Translations under genes and position numbers: made by a program
Shown here: in pieces, positions 22,950 through 36,239 of the stretch
How positions within the stretch are numbered: position 1 is the stretch's first letter
Layout: the number at the start of each line of letters is the position of its first letter
The notes under the pieces: model-generated
The model's input: only the letters and a program-made list of their open reading frames with translations
Told to the model about the DNA's origin: nothing
Database searches by the model: none
Assembly: GCA_028023455.1 (NCBI GenBank)
Contig: JAQFVV010006203.1
Span: 7,410,821-7,474,820, forward strand
Direction: 5' to 3'
Length of the DNA: 64,000 nucleotides
DNA from: Epiperipatus broadwayi
Lineage: Eukaryota; Onychophora; Udeonychophora; Euonychophora; Peripatidae

Positions 22950-25000
22950 CCATGTTAAAATTATTATTAACTGCGTTTAGCCAGCTTTATTATATCTAAA
23001 GCAGATTTTATTTATGGGTGCCAGAGTTAACAAACTAGTTTGCTAATACACTAGTTTGGTTAAACAAATATAGTACTAATTAACTATTATTTCCTGTTCT
23101 TATTACTTATGTTTTGTTTTAGACTAATATCCTCAGGCAATATATATTGTTGTTTGCATATAGATAGGTAAAAACGTATTAGCATACATTAAGTATATAA
23201 AAGAATTGGGAGTTCATTTCTTTGATTTTAAATAATAACACATTTAATATTACTAAACGAAAAAAAAACTTTACAACTACTTCATTTTCCACACCGTTTC
23301 CTATCATTTCATTAAGTAGTATTATACAACTATACATTTATATAAAATAATAATGATACAAAGATTTCAAATATTAATAATAAAAAAACCAATTAATATC
23401 TACTGTTAGATTAAGACATTCATAAGCAAGTTTCTACAGTTCATTTAAATTAGTTCATATGATTTTAAGGGGAAAAACTAGAAAGGTCTTTATACTTAAA
23501 TAATTATTTCTCATATAAGTATTAACATAAAGTCTACCGCACTTTTTTTATTATTATTTTCTTATATTGCCATGGCTTTATTTAAGTTTCTTTTTCCTTT
23601 CACATTCCATTTAATTGTTTCATTTTGGGTGGTACAAGTCAAGTTTATTTAATGATATTGTAGTCCTGGATTTTCTTTTTTTAGATATCAACAGCAAGTT
23701 AAGGATATAGATAATTCTTAGTTCATCTATTCAGAACTTCATTCCTGCAGTAGGTAATTAGGTCAGAGGTGACAGGTGCAATTGGTTTTCTAGCCCTTCA
23801 TATATACCATTTTCCAGATATACTCAGGCTTTCGTATTACTCATATTAGCAATTCAAGATCAGCTTTTAGCATGCAACAATTATTTTTAGTCTGTCCCCC
23901 CCCCCACACACACACATTTAAAAGTTTTTAATTACACTCAGTAGAATATGAATAACAGAGTTGAAGAAGCAGAATAAAATCAGAAATCAGACTTACCATC
24001 AGAAAAGCAGCACAAGAGAATTTTTTTATTTTTATTGAATGCCATATACACCACTGCAATGATCCCATGCATTACTGTTTATCACACCTTTTTCTAGATA
24101 TATTTATTTTTGTATGGGTCTGTAATTTCACATAAATTGCAATTTTGCTTTTCTTTCTCTTACTTAAAAACTTCAAATAAAGAAACATTTTTTTTTTTTC
24201 TGGTAGCACATATTTTAGATTCTCAAAAAGAAAATACTTTAAATGCCAAAATGTATACTTTACATACTAAGAATGATTACATTTTTTTCTTTTCAAAAAA
24301 TCAAAACTAATTTTTAATCTTTTTTCTTTTTAATCAGACTTTCTAGTCACCCATTTTTAAATATATTAATTTTAATCTCTTGTTTATAGATAAGACATTC
24401 TTTGTCAACTATCTATAATTGAATTAAGTTTTAATCTTTTACTTCTGATTAAACTTTTGAATTTTCTGGTTGAGGGGAAAAAGAATAGAGATAATAATAA
24501 AATATATTACTAGGGTTAAAACATATTTTTACCTCTTAGTCTATTTTTTTTCTTTTTTAAACAACCCCAGCATGCCAGAACACCTTGTATCTGAGAATGG
24601 TACAATACACATAAATTAATTTGCTGTTTCAGCATATATATCATAAATTTAAGCTATTATCAATTATGTATAAAAAAATTTATAGAATCAGCTTATATAA
24701 GCATGCTTTTGATTAATTCATATATAATTTTTGTAATTATAGCATTTATGATCGGCATAATCTGCAAATCAAAAGTCAGCTGCTATATACAATCTCATTA
24801 GTATTCTAATTCTTATACAAGAGTGATAGAAGGTTTGAATATATATAGATACACTCATTGGGGAGATAGTATAGATAGTATTTGTTGAAATGGGAAATGG
24901 GGAATCTTATAAAGAAAAAAGATAATAAATATAATAATAAAATATAAAGAAAAAATGTACATTGTTTTCTTATGATTGTTCCAGGATTAATATATGCTAA
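22950..25000. other. Intronic stretch, nothing recognised
   Basis: AT-rich with a CCCCCCCCCC-CACACACA tract at about 23897-23918. A 66-codon frame at 24110-24310 has no motif. Nothing supported. Confidence 0.45.
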
Positions 25001-25389
25001 TGAGATGGTATGTTTGGGAAATAAATCTTATCCAAAAGATTAAAAAAAAAAATAATTAAAGATATAAATTGGAAAAAAAAAATATTTGAATAGCAACAGA
25101 AGCTATTCATGAAGAGTTGGATTTGCCGAGTTATGAGAGAAGTTTTTTTTTTGGTAGATTAACATTTATAAATAAAGATAGAATTGTGAAAAATATATAG
25201 AGAATTTAATGTGGAAGGAAAAAGAGACAAAATGTATTAAATAATGCTAAAGTTTACTAAGGTGTTTGATAATGACTTTTTCTGTGTAAATGTTTAGAAA
25301 AATAATATTAAAAAAAACAACAAGATAATTCTGAAAATAGATAATAACAGAGATTGGAATTAAAGGATAAACAGAATGATTGTCAAAAA

Positions 25390-25750
25390 GAGCAAGAGTA
25401 AATTACAAGAATATCTTATAAGTATATATAAAAGAAAAAATATTTGGAGTGAAAATGCCACAAATAAATATAAATGGGGAAGTACTTTATTATTTAAAGG
25501 AATATCATTATCTTCAGAGACTAAAAAAAACTAAGTAAGTTGAATGATAAAGAGGATGAAAAATGTTGTTTGTGTAAAAACAAAATAGAAAATAATAATA
25601 CATATATTTATGAAATAAATGATTTGGAAAAAGCAGTTACCAAAATTAACAATTTAGATTTACTGGAAGTAGGAATCAGAGAAAGATATACATCAATATT
25701 TAAAATGAAAAAAATAAAGGGAAGGAATAAAACATTAGAAATCATGTAAG
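25390..25750 (+). pseudogene. Possible LINE C-terminal zinc-finger remnant
   Basis: A plus frame near 25425-25530 (YKRKNIWSENATNKYKWGS then SLSSETKK) and the open frame at 25540-25749 (EKCCLCKNKIENNN near its start) vaguely resemble the region of some LINE proteins where a W-rich stretch precedes a CxxC finger. The rest of the frame has no motif. Weak; it may be unrelated AT-rich sequence. Confidence 0.25.
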
Positions 25751-26239
25751 TTATGTTGAAAAAATAAAAGTAGAGAACAATATAATAAGTAACATTACTG
25801 ATTCTAGTGAAAACAGAATGACTTGGACAAAATAACTATATAAAAATGGAAAACCAACTAAGCATCATATATATTCAGTAGTCGTCCCTAACATCATAAT
25901 GCAGATATTAAAATTTAAGGACAAAAATGTGCCATATGTATGATCTTTTTTACATATACTCATATATAGCAGATAACTAAAAGCACAGATATGGGAATTG
26001 TGAATAAGGAGAAACTACTGGAGGTGTGTATATACAGGTAGTAATTCTTTTACTAAGCCTAGTTCATCTGAAATTTTTACTAATAATAGCTATAACAGAA
26101 GTAAATGAGCCATGCTCAAATACAATTGTCTTCGACAAGTCTCTAGATTTCTCAGATGAAAGCCCAATATCATTAGATAAAAATAAACAGTTAACATAAA
26201 TATATTTCACTTACTGCTACATAAACGCACTAAATAAAA

Positions 26240-26635
26240 CAATGATGATAAAAATAGGGACAATCCAACAACACATAATCAGATTGCTAAAAACTAAGAT
26301 ATACAACAAATCACAAACAGACCCATCAAAGTTCTATGACAATCAAGGTTATTCTTTGTTTTCTAAAGGCTGGTACAGGAATTGTGATAACCAAAACTTG
26401 CCCATTCCGCTCATTTAAAATAATACATATCTATGCATACATGCTAATTGTTAATCTATATCATAAAAGAATAATGCTGAACATAGCATACCTGTACTTT
26501 CCTCCAGGTGAAACAATTATAAATAACCTTATACATATACTAAACACAAAATTCGCATCCTCAATACATCCAACAATACTAATTAGAGACTTTTACATGA
26601 AATATACAATAAATTTGTTAAAAAATGGAGGCTGA
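26240..26635 (+). pseudogene. LINE apurinic-type endonuclease domain, degenerate
   Basis: MMIKIGTIQ at about 26243 resembles the start of an APE domain. In the open frame 26336-26635, AGTGIVITK, IAYLYFPPGETI and PTILIRDFYMKY match typical positions of GxGxxIxI, the Y-x-PP segment and the catalytic (G)DFN, here altered to RDFYM. Loss of the GDFN motif implies an inactive enzyme. Confidence 0.6.
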
Positions 26636-27407
26636 CTTTTCCTCTTATGTCTGGAGGTTTTCTTCCACAAAACTGTTTCATTCAACAACGGCAGAGATTC
26701 ATTTTTAATTGATCCCGTGTTACTCACCAGCACTGCATCATATAGTCAAAATATTACTAATTAACTCACCTTTTTCAGATCATTCGACGGTGGTGGTTTG
26801 TCGAAAAAATTATTTTTCATATAGATCCACAGTCACTACAGGTAAAACTATTAGAATATTGATTTCAGGTCAAACTAAAGAATATCCCTTTTCAGAGATA
26901 TACATATCAATATTCAAAATTTGTGACATGGAAATGGACCCTGTTCAGACATGGACTGCTTTTGTAAACATAATCTCATACACTATTGACACAATAACAA
27001 AAAACTTACCTCCCCATCCCCATGGATTTTAGCACTCACAGATGAATTATAACACTTAGTGCTACCACCGTAGAGGGCTGTACAAATGTAATAGCCCTCA
27101 GAAAAACTTATTGGTCGGCATGTGACTCACTCAAAGAATATTTGGCAATAAAGAAGAAAAAATATACCAATCAAACCCACATGTTCTCTAGACAGTACAT
27201 TCTCTGGGCATTGCGTCAGGCTCCATCAAACTGGTTTCCATCGGCTATCAAGATTGAAGAGCAAACCATTGCAAGTGATAATATGCTAGAACCGCTCTAC
27301 TTTTTCTACAAAACCTAATTTGCAAAGGTAAATATTCAGCCCCCACATAACTTTCTGTGCCCACCAGAAGATAATATAGTTTTTATTCCAAGAGATTTGA
27401 AAAAAAG

Positions 27408-27900
27408 TTGTATTCAATACCAAACTCAAGCCAGCAACAAGGGATACATGGAATACCTTGCTTTGTATACAAACATTTAAGTCATTTCACAACAAAATAT
27501 CTAGCAGTTTTAGCCAACTTTCTAACAAAAAGAATTTATCACATTCATGGGCCTTATCCCATCTCACTGGTTCCATTCATTAAGAAGGAAAATATAACCA
27601 CATTTCAAAATCTCAGACCTATATCAATGAGCCCATTTGGCATCAAGATTCTGGAGTCAATAGTTAAAGATAGAATTGAGCCCTACATTCTGCCATTATT
27701 GTCAAAAAATCAATTTACAAAGAAGGGATCTTCAACTGGGCAGACAATTTTTTTTACATAAGACAGTGATTGATACAGTCAGAAATGCCAAAAAGTATGG
27801 ACCAGTTGTAGTTCAACTGGACATAAAATCAGCATTTGATATGATACCAATTAATATCCTAATTAATGCACTAGCAGACACATCAATTCCCAGGCACTAA
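27408..27900 (+). pseudogene. LINE reverse transcriptase domain, degenerate
   Basis: Two overlapping frames (27408-27761 and 27676-27900) are joined by a frameshift near 27750. They show GIPCFVYKHL, ISLVPFIKKENITTFQNLRP then ISMSPFGIKILESI, QFTKKGSSTGQTIF, and VVQLDIKSAFDMIPI. These are the usual non-LTR order: substrate-entry loop, NxRPI block, QxGF-like block and the motif A LDIKSAFD with its catalytic Asp retained. The following palm part with the YADD-type box is too damaged to name. Confidence 0.82.
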
Positions 27901-28916
27901 TTTACTTGATTACAAATCTTCTTTTAAGTAGAGAAATTCATATAACTCTTAGTGGGAAGTACGCTCCATCTTTCACTCCATTTAAATCCATTCCACAGGG
28001 CTCGCCACTAGTTTGCCCTACTATTCACTTTTTATATTAATCCTCTCCTTAGAGCAATTGAAAGTGGGATGGCTGGAATATTTACATCTTCAATGAAGGC
28101 TAATGTTACATGTGTTGCATGATATTACGATCTTCCTGGCTACAAAAAAAAAAAAAAAAGATACCAAAGCTAATTAAAATTCTTAATAACTACTTAACAG
28201 AATATAAATAAATTGGAGATTAATCTACATAAATCCAGTGCTTGGATATGCACTGGATGTCAACATGAGCAATACTTCAAAGGAAAATCAGGCTCATTCA
28301 TGGGATTTCCGTTCTATTTAAGCAACTCTGAAATATGATCACAGATACAGAGGAAGTAATGAATAAATCTGAGGATGTAATTAATTCTCTATCCAAATCA
28401 TACATGTCACTCTATGCCAAAGTCACCCTTTGTAAAAAGAGTTACATACTATACACCCATAATAATATACACAAAAACTTTTACAGCAAAAATTTATTCA
28501 ATGTGTTGGAAATTATTGTGGAAAAAAAAATACTGTCAATATCCCTAAGGAAAATTCTGCAACCTCTATCTCAAAATAAACTGGGCCTATATTCTATCAA
28601 CATTTTTCAAATTCAAGAAACATTTAATCTAATATAATCATGCGCCAAAATTTTCCCATATGTGAAGTTGCAATTTAAATCACCCTACGGACAGGCCACC
28701 ATACTACAAGTATTTTCTGGAATAAGTTAATTTCTCCGCTATTAAGAATTCCCAATCTAACTTATTGCTCCCCCTATGGATAAATTAAATACTGGAAGGT
28801 ATTATCCAATGATAATGACAAAACTTATCTAAACATAACAAATATGCAGTTGACAAAAAATTTCAAATATTAATCATTAGAATCGAAATTCTATGATTTT
28901 CTCATAAAACTAAATC

Positions 28917-29306
28917 TTGAGGCACTTCCAATTCTTCACTTCTGTAGGTACAAAAGAAATTATACCAACATTGAAGATATATACAAGCTGTGTCAGAGAG
29001 AATCAGAAACCCTATTACATTTATTACTCACATTCCCTATATATAATAATATCCGGTGGGACATTCCCAAAAATTTTAAAAATAAAAACAGAATACAAAC
29101 ACTTTTCAATACCTTTGAAAAAGGAATTTACGGACACATTCGCGCTAGCACATTTGTACTATACTCACTATGGTGTACCAGATATACATTCGTGTATGAA
29201 TCGGACACAAAACACCCTAATACATTTAGAAATAAAGTTAATATCATATGCACAAGGAATGAAAAAATTTCATCATCTAATATTTTCTCAGACATCAAGT
29301 CACTAA
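28917..29306 (+). pseudogene. LINE C-terminal region, degenerate
   Basis: Two frames overlap. One reads SETLLHLLLTFPIYNNIRWD followed by IPKNF, resembling the Cys/His segment near LINE C-termini (pattern E-T-x-x-H-x-L-x-x-C-P). The long open frame at 28917-29306 is in another phase over most of this stretch. The segment precedes the CT repeat and AATAAA-containing 3' tail. Confidence 0.55.
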
Positions 29307-29466
29307 TGTGACTTCGCTCCAATTTATAAAAATGACACACCATTGCCAAAGAACTAAATCACCAGAATTAATAACAAATGGGGATATTGAGGCAATAATA
29401 TATGTAGAGTGTTATAAACTGATGTAATGATCAGGAAAATGGTAAGCCCTGATCAAGATTGTTATT

Positions 29467-29468
<2 letters not shown>

Positions 29469-29499
<31 letters not shown>
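29469..29499. repeat. (TC)n microsatellite in the LINE 3' tail
   Basis: About 15 TC units followed by T-rich sequence and AATAAAG, in the position expected of a LINE 3' tail. Confidence 0.9.
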
Positions 29500-29502
<3 letters not shown>

Positions 29503-29740
29503 CCTTTTTTTTTGTGTGGCCCTTTTCTTTTTTTTTCCTTTTTGTAAACCCATAGATCAATAAAGCCTTTTGAAACATAAATGATATATTATTCATTATT
29601 AATTTATCAGTCATTATTAAAATCATTAGCTGAGTAATTCTTCTTAATCTATTTGCTTTTTTTTTAAAATCAAAACATTCCAGTCTTCAATAAATGCATC
29701 TGTCTACAATTTATATAATCAAACCAAGAGTTCTCTAGAA

Positions 29741-32362
29741 CAACATTTCTTAAACTATGGGCCGCAACCCCAAATAAGGTCGCAAAGCGAAAAGTTGGGG
29801 TCATGAAAATTTAATTCAGATACATGAATTTAAAGAAATATTAGTCGCAATCTCTTCATTATCTTTAATTTAATATATTACTTCTGTACAGCGCAATTAT
29901 AAAATCGTAATGATGGCCAAGTTGAACTTTAAATTATATTTACATATTGAAAAATAACACTAAATGCATCATAATAGCGGTATCATATTGCAATTTCAGC
30001 CTATAAGTTATTTCAGAATCAAAATATATGCTGCAATGGCGAGAATAAGTTTGGCACCACTGTGATTTTTTTAAGGTTAGCGCCACTGTGATTATATAAT
30101 GCACTTCCGGTTAAGTTATTTGTTTCGGTTTCATTTCAATAAGTGTCCACATTGCAAGAACAATACAATATTGTATTTTACTGTTTTTACTCGACTAAAG
30201 TTAGTATTTATTTGAATAAATATTATGAAAGATGTTATTTTTATATATAAAAATGCTTGTATACATTTTTTCTCACTTTTTTATTCAAAATTTATCATCC
30301 TATTAATTATTATAAAAATTTATTTTTTATTTGAAACTTATTGTGATTTATTTATTAACAAGTAAAAATATATTCCTATTTTTTTTAACTTAACAGGTAA
30401 TTTGTAATTAATTTATTGATATTTTTTTACCCATGGACAAATGGTTGAACTTGAGTACCAAAGATAATGTTACAGATGGCAATGCTACAAAGTCTCTTCA
30501 AGCAGGATCTCATAATCAGAAAGAGGCATCTAAGATGCGAAAAATAAAATATGATGAGACATTTCTCCAATTTGGCTTTACTTTCAACAACTGTGATGGT
30601 AATGAACAACCTCTTTGTTTAACTTGCAATAATGTTTGTCTATGGAGAGTATAAAACCATCAAAATTAAAAAAGCATTTTGAATCCAAGCATCCTTCATA
30701 TGTCAATAAACCAAAAGAATATTTCAAACTACTGTTAAAAACTTCAAATAAAGAAAAACAATATTTTGAGAAATTTATAACTGTTATAAAAAATATTTAC
30801 TTGCATCATATGAAGTTCCATATCTGATTGCTAAAAATAAAAAGCCATACACCATTAGAGAAGATCTTATATTACCTGCTACTATTAAAATGGTAAAAAT
30901 ACTTCACAGAAGTAAATATGTTCATGAAATTCAGAAAATTCCTTTGTCAAATGACACTGTCATTAATAGAATTTTTGAAATTAGCAATGACCAATTTGAG
31001 CAACTTATTACTAGAAAGCCCAATATTTACAATTCTGTTGGCTGAAACAACTGAAAGGTTTAGAATGGAAACATTGCTTTGGAGTATGCACAGGGGGTGC
31101 AAAAGCAATGACTGGTGAAAATATTGGTTATTAAATTATTTGTTAAAGCTTCTGGTAATAATTATGTAATTTGTACACTGCCTGATCTGTTGAGAGCCTC
31201 TTGCAGCAAAATAATTAGCAACGGAATTGAATAATGTGCTTCAGGATGCTGTCAAAATTATAAACTTTATTAAAAGCCATGCCCTTAATAGCCATTTATA
31301 TCCAAATCTTTGTAAAAACATGGACTCTTGAGTACAAAAATTTATTATTACATGCAGGGGTAAGATGGATATCTAGAAGGCAAAGTTGAAGAAGATTATT
31401 GTTATTAAAAGAAGAAATTATTGTACTTTTAACCGGAAAAAAATCTGATCTTGCTGCTCTTTTTCAAAATGACTTGTGGCTATCAAAGCTGTGCCATTTG
31501 TCTGATATTTTTGAGAAGCTAAATGATCTTAACTTGTCTCTTCAAGGATCAAATAGCAATATTTTTACATTGAATGATAAAATTGAAGGTTTTATTAAAA
31601 AGATCAACATTTGAAAGAATAGGGTGGAAAATGATTCATTGCATATGTTTTAACTATTGACAATTTTATAATTGAAAAAAAAAAAAAAAATTATAAAACT
31701 TAAAATGCAAAAATTATTATAGACCACTTAAAAACCTTAGAAGCACAGTTTTGCAAATACTTTATATCGAATTTAGATTTCAAAAAGTTATCTTGGATTC
31801 AAAGACCATTTTTGATTGACATAAATGAGATTAATCACCTGCCATATAAAACCCAAGAGGAATTTGCTGAGCTATTGAGTAACTCAAACTTAAAACTTGA
31901 CTTTCCACAAAAATCCGTGACTGAATTCTGGATTGGAGCTAGGACTGAATTTCCCACAATTTCTGAAATGGCCTTAAATGTTCTGCCATTCAGCACCACA
32001 TACTTATGTGAAATGACTTTTTCAACTTTAATGTATATTAAATCCAAATATCGTTCAATGCTGAAAAACATTGAAGATACTTTATGTCCAGCAATATCAA
32101 ATATTTCACCAAGATTTAATTTTTTATGCAGCAAAAAACAAGCACATTCTTTTCATTAAAACGTGATTTTCTTTCATTAATTTTTGTATACTTAAAACAA
32201 ATCCTAAAACAACTTATTTTCATATGTATATTGTTTACTAAAGAAATAAATTATTTATGGAAATATTTATTTCTATATCTATTTTATATTTAATATCTGG
32301 GCTTGTGAAAAAATCTCGATGATAAAAAGGTCTCATGAATGAAAAAAGTTTAAGAAGAGCTG
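29741..32362 (+). mobile_element. hAT DNA transposon (ZBED5/SCAND3-like), decayed, with both ends
   Basis: The left end CAACATTTCTTAAACTATGG is mirrored by the right end, whose reverse complement starts CAGCTCTTCTTAAACTTTTT. The flanking octamers CTCTAGAA (29733-29740) and CTATAGAA (32363-32370) match at 7 of 8, the duplication size of hAT elements. The left end also has GGGCCGCAACCCCAAATAAG, a recognisable sub-terminal hAT sequence. The interior codes for a broken transposase on the plus strand. It is the same family as the element at 13403-17740 but in opposite orientation. Confidence 0.85.
30433..32159 (+). pseudogene. hAT transposase (BED finger to C-terminal dimerisation region), broken
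   Basis: The segments are collinear with ZBED5-like transposases. MDKWLNLSTKDN at 30433 is followed by a BED zinc finger (CLTCNNVC; then SKLKKHFESKHP after a -1 shift, 30585-30690). Then come IREDLILPA and PLSNDTVINRIFEI (30850-30985), ESPIFTILLAETTE (31013-31055; LDEST in relatives, with the catalytic D lost), CHLSDIFEKLNDLNLSLQGS (31490-31550) and LPFSTTYLCEMTFSTLMYIK (31983-32042) ending near SPRFNFLCSKKQAH. The core between about 31120 and 31390 is partly deleted, including the TDGAA region. The pieces lie in several frames, so it cannot be functional. Confidence 0.85.
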
Positions 32363-32374
32363 CTATAGAAAGTT

Positions 32375-34880
32375 CATTGCAAAATAATGCTAGAATTTTA
32401 TATAATCTATAATTTCTGATTTGTAAACTATAATAATGCATTGAATGTATATCATTTCACAATATATAAATATTATAGTTGGAAAAAGCAATATACAAAT
32501 TAGCATGGTGTGTATAAATTAAAATTCTAACTTGCAAAATGTATTTAAAAGAGTTCAAACTTTAATTACTCTTGTACTTTTAAAAAAGAATATACAAATA
32601 GGAATCAAAATTTCAATAAAAAAAAAAAAAAAGTACATATATATTAAATAGTTTTTAAGAAATAAATCTTATGCTATATATATATTTAAAAATATTTATA
32701 TTTCTTTAGTTGAAAAATTAAACAATTATATATAGGAATGCAATGATAAAAATATTTCTGTTGATAGAGATATCACATCAGAAATTCAAAAGATAAACAT
32801 TTACTTTAACATTAAAATATATTAATATTTAAATATACTTAATGATTAATGAAAAGATTTATAACATTCAATAAATATTTACATCAAAAATCCAGCTTAA
32901 GAATGAATAATTAAGAATTTCAGCACATTTCAATCTCATAAGATATTATATCAATATTAATCACTAAATTGCTACAAGTACATTGCTACAAGTTATTTTT
33001 TGAAAAATAATATACAGTATAAAAAATACTTTGCAGCCCATAATACAGACGATTGTTTGACTTTCTAGAATTATAAATAACCAATTTAAATTTGGTAATT
33101 TTATGATAGATATAGTTAAATAAATATTTGTTTAGTGATGAAAATACTACAAAATAAAAAATCTTCAAAAATTATTTCTGAAAGTCAATTTCTTTTATTA
33201 TGAGCAGTTAATTTTAAATCAATAAAATTGTTTTGTGAATTGTGTTTCATAAAATAAAATAAAAACGATGGGGAAAAAGACTAGTTTTTGTTTTTCAAAA
33301 TTAGAATTTTAAAGGCAAAGTTAAGATATGTATGTATGTATTTCTAGTATTCTTGACAAAAAAAACTTTACAATGCAGTGGGCTATGTAAAGACAGTTCT
33401 ATCATTTTTATTGACTACATACAAATTATAATATGAATTATGTGTCCAAAATCATGTAAAAGACTATCATTAAGAAATAATATCTGATCGTTATCAATGA
33501 TAGTGTTCTATTACTTTGCTAGTTTCTTAGCATAATTTATTGTAGCTTCATAAATTTTGATGAACCATTTACATCATTAATATTCACATATAAAAACAAT
33601 GCATAAACCGAAATATATATATATAATCTGAAAAATAGTGTTATCTTAAAGTATAATTCATCAAAAATATAAGACATGATATCTGTTTTTTGTTTTTTTT
33701 AATTTAAACTTTGAAATTATACTTTAATATTATTCCAATCATTTGTTTTCTTATAACTTACCAGAAAAGAAATTTGTTTATTTATATTTGATAAAATATG
33801 CAATAATAATTACAGCCATCATATAGTTAAAAAATAGCATGATACATAAACTTTATTTGAAATGTAAATCTGACAAATATACATACATCTGGGTAGGCAA
33901 GACATCAGTTGTGGTTCATCTGTGGACTACCAAGATATTTGGGAATGGCTACCAGAATTAAGATAAAATAATGTAAACTGATGCTACATTATGCTAAACT
34001 AGATAGCTATAAATAAAAGAAATACACTATTCAAACAAGTACGGTTACTATAGATAAGAATCGGCATTTCACAACTGAGGTGGCTGTATGTAGTGTGGCA
34101 AACTAATGCCTGATGCTGTGTACAATGATTACAAATTCATTGATTTAAATGCAACAACTGTCTAATGGAAAGGCACAATGACTGCATTGAATATATCATG
34201 AAGCTGATAACAGTCTTCTTTTTGTTGTGATAGGTGTACAGATTTAAGAAATCTAATTTTAAAAAATAATATTTTCTCATATTTTAAAAAAAGGATCTAA
34301 TTTTAAAAACAGGTTATAATTTACTCAAAATGTATGTGTTATATATATATATAGATCATGCAAGTGTATCACTTCTAAAAAAAAAATATTGATAATACTT
34401 TTTAAAATCCATGCATGTAAGTTTTGGTAAAGATTTTCCATTTAAAAATGAATTATGCAACAAAATTAAAAGAATTTATGTCACAACACCCATTATTAAA
34501 TTTAAAACTGTAACAGTTGTATTGTTTTGTGTAACGTGTTAACAAAACATTAAAAAATCTGTCCCAAGGGTGAAATGATAAAAGAAGCAATTATAGAAGC
34601 CAGAAATTGACTCAAGAACAAAAATGAAATTATTTCCACAAATAAAAACATTTAATTTTCCTGTAGAACTTTCATACATTATACAGAAAATGTAAATTCT
34701 GACATGACTGAACAACTATCAGAAGATATGACTAATCAAATTTGTTTTGCTTGCAGTTTAATGAATCTCCTGACTTACTTAAGTATTTTGCAGTTTTATA
34801 TATTTTTATAAGAATGATTTTTAATGATATAAATATAAAAAAAATATTAAGAATATGATTGAAGGTGCTAAATATCCCCT
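32375..34880. other. Intronic stretch, nothing recognised
   Basis: AT-rich with A/T runs and short (AT) microsatellites (for example 33617-33627, 34342-34353). A less AT-rich patch at 33890-34200 has no recognisable coding or inverted structure. Confidence 0.45.
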
Positions 34881-34889
34881 AATTGTGGA

Positions 34890-35560
34890 CCTAAGTCAAC
34901 TTTTTATTTAAATACTTATAACTAAAGATCAATTTCAAGTGACAACAGATTACACAAATTAGAAGAACTGCTTAACATTAAATGGGACTTGTTGGTTTTT
35001 GTAAAGTTATAAGAAAAGGTGAGGGGAAAAATGATTTAAGAAATGGATATGTTGTTTACTACAAATGCGCGAATAAAGTGGGATTCATTATAAATAAAAA
35101 GTGGAAGAACCATATTGTGGAAATTGATGGCATATCAGACAGAATATCAAGATTAACTTAATGTAAGATACCAAATGCAGACAATTTAGATTTATATCCC
35201 AACAAGATCAGACAAAATAACAATTTAAATTGTCACGGGGATTTGAATCCTAGAATAAGTAAATGACTGAAAAATGAAAATGCTATGGGTAAATTTGATT
35301 ATGGTTGTAGAAATGAGAGAGAATATCATTTGTGGAATTTGTAGAAAAACTGTATATTATGAATTCTTTCTTTAAGTAAAATGCTAAATGGAAATGAATA
35401 TAATGCAGGTACAGCAGAATTGGATTATATTTTGATTAACAAAAATATCTATTTCAAGATCATACTGTTCTTAATAGATTCAAAACAAAAGTGATCATCA
35501 ATTAGGGAGGTGTCAAATATGTATTAATGCAAAACCGGAAACAAAAATTATTAAAGTTGC
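34890..35560 (+). pseudogene. RTE-type LINE endonuclease domain remnant
   Basis: Plus-strand frames give KVGFIINKKWKNHIVEIDGI then SDRISRL (about 35076-35157). They continue past stops with GDLNPRI (35238), MGKFDYGCRNER (35284-35320), and a block with ELDYILINKNIYFK (35416-35460) before SSIREVS. These match the APE endonuclease of RTE-class elements (GVGFxxNKxW, ISDRI, GDFNA, GxxGxxxxxxER, xIDYI, SDHRL) in order. GDFN has become GDLN and SDHR is altered. Several stops make it dead. The downstream reverse transcriptase is not recognisable here. Confidence 0.75.
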
Positions 35561-36112
35561 ATTTACTCTGTAGTGAATTTTTATTGAAGGCAGATGTCTG
35601 TGCATGCCTATCTCTTTAGATCACAAAAATTACAAAGGCTTTCTTGACCAATACATGATTCAAAATTGAATCAAATGAATTGCAAATCTATTTCATATTA
35701 TATTACTATACAGCCAGGATCATTATAGTGATAATACAATTATGAGAAGTGAACCATTATAACCATTCTAGTAAGAAAATTGGACCTTAAATATTATGGA
35801 AACAATAGGCTCTTCTAAATAGGAATCCCTTTACCTTATCAGAATCTCCAGATTTTTAGTGACATCTTTAAAAATGCTAGTGAAATAGGGTTATTGTCAT
35901 TACTAAAAAATAAGGTTGATCAATGTGGCCTTGACTACCCAGCTTGTTAAAAACAAAATTGTATCACTGTTCACAAACCAAGACAAAAATTTGAAAATAT
36001 TGTTGATTCCATACACCATTTCCTTATTGTGCAAGTTTTTTTTATTATTTTCTGACATTTATATATTTTTAAGTTATTATATCAATTCATAATTAATAAA
36101 AGCTTTTTCTTT

Positions 36113-36180
36113 GGCGAATCATGGCATCATGGGTAGAAAATTCACTTGACATGCCCAAAATTTGGGTTTGAACTCATAGA
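36113..36180 (+). repeat. tRNA-derived SINE head
   Basis: An A-box-like TGGCATCATGGGTA (36122-36135) and a B-box-like GGGTTTGAACTC (36164-36175), about 30 bp apart, give an internal RNA polymerase III promoter layout. Flanking sequence does not form a full cloverleaf. The downstream part (about 36180-36240) may be the SINE body. Probably a SINE fragment rather than a tRNA gene. Confidence 0.5.
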
Positions 36181-36239
36181 AAAACTGAAATTTTTTCTGA
36201 ATGAAAGTCAAACATAACTAACACATCTAGCAACTAATT

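Larger units (their letters stand above)
26240..29575 (+). mobile_element. Non-LTR retrotransposon (LINE, APE-type), degenerate
   Basis: Plus-strand segments follow the order of an APE endonuclease-reverse transcriptase ORF: endonuclease-like pieces (26240-26635), reverse transcriptase fingers and palm (27400-27900), thumb-side sequence (28330-28640) and a C-terminal Cys/His-like part (28960-29250). A 3' end carries a CT repeat, T-rich tract and AATAAAGCC near 29559. Frameshifts and stops separate every piece, so no intact protein is left. The 5' boundary is not clear. No target duplication was identified. The clade is uncertain (CR1/Jockey/L2-like groups are all possible). Confidence 0.75.

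Noticed and set aside
31835-32134. 99-codon minus-strand frame
   Set aside because: Antisense to the hAT transposase C-terminal region, which has clear family motifs on the plus strand.
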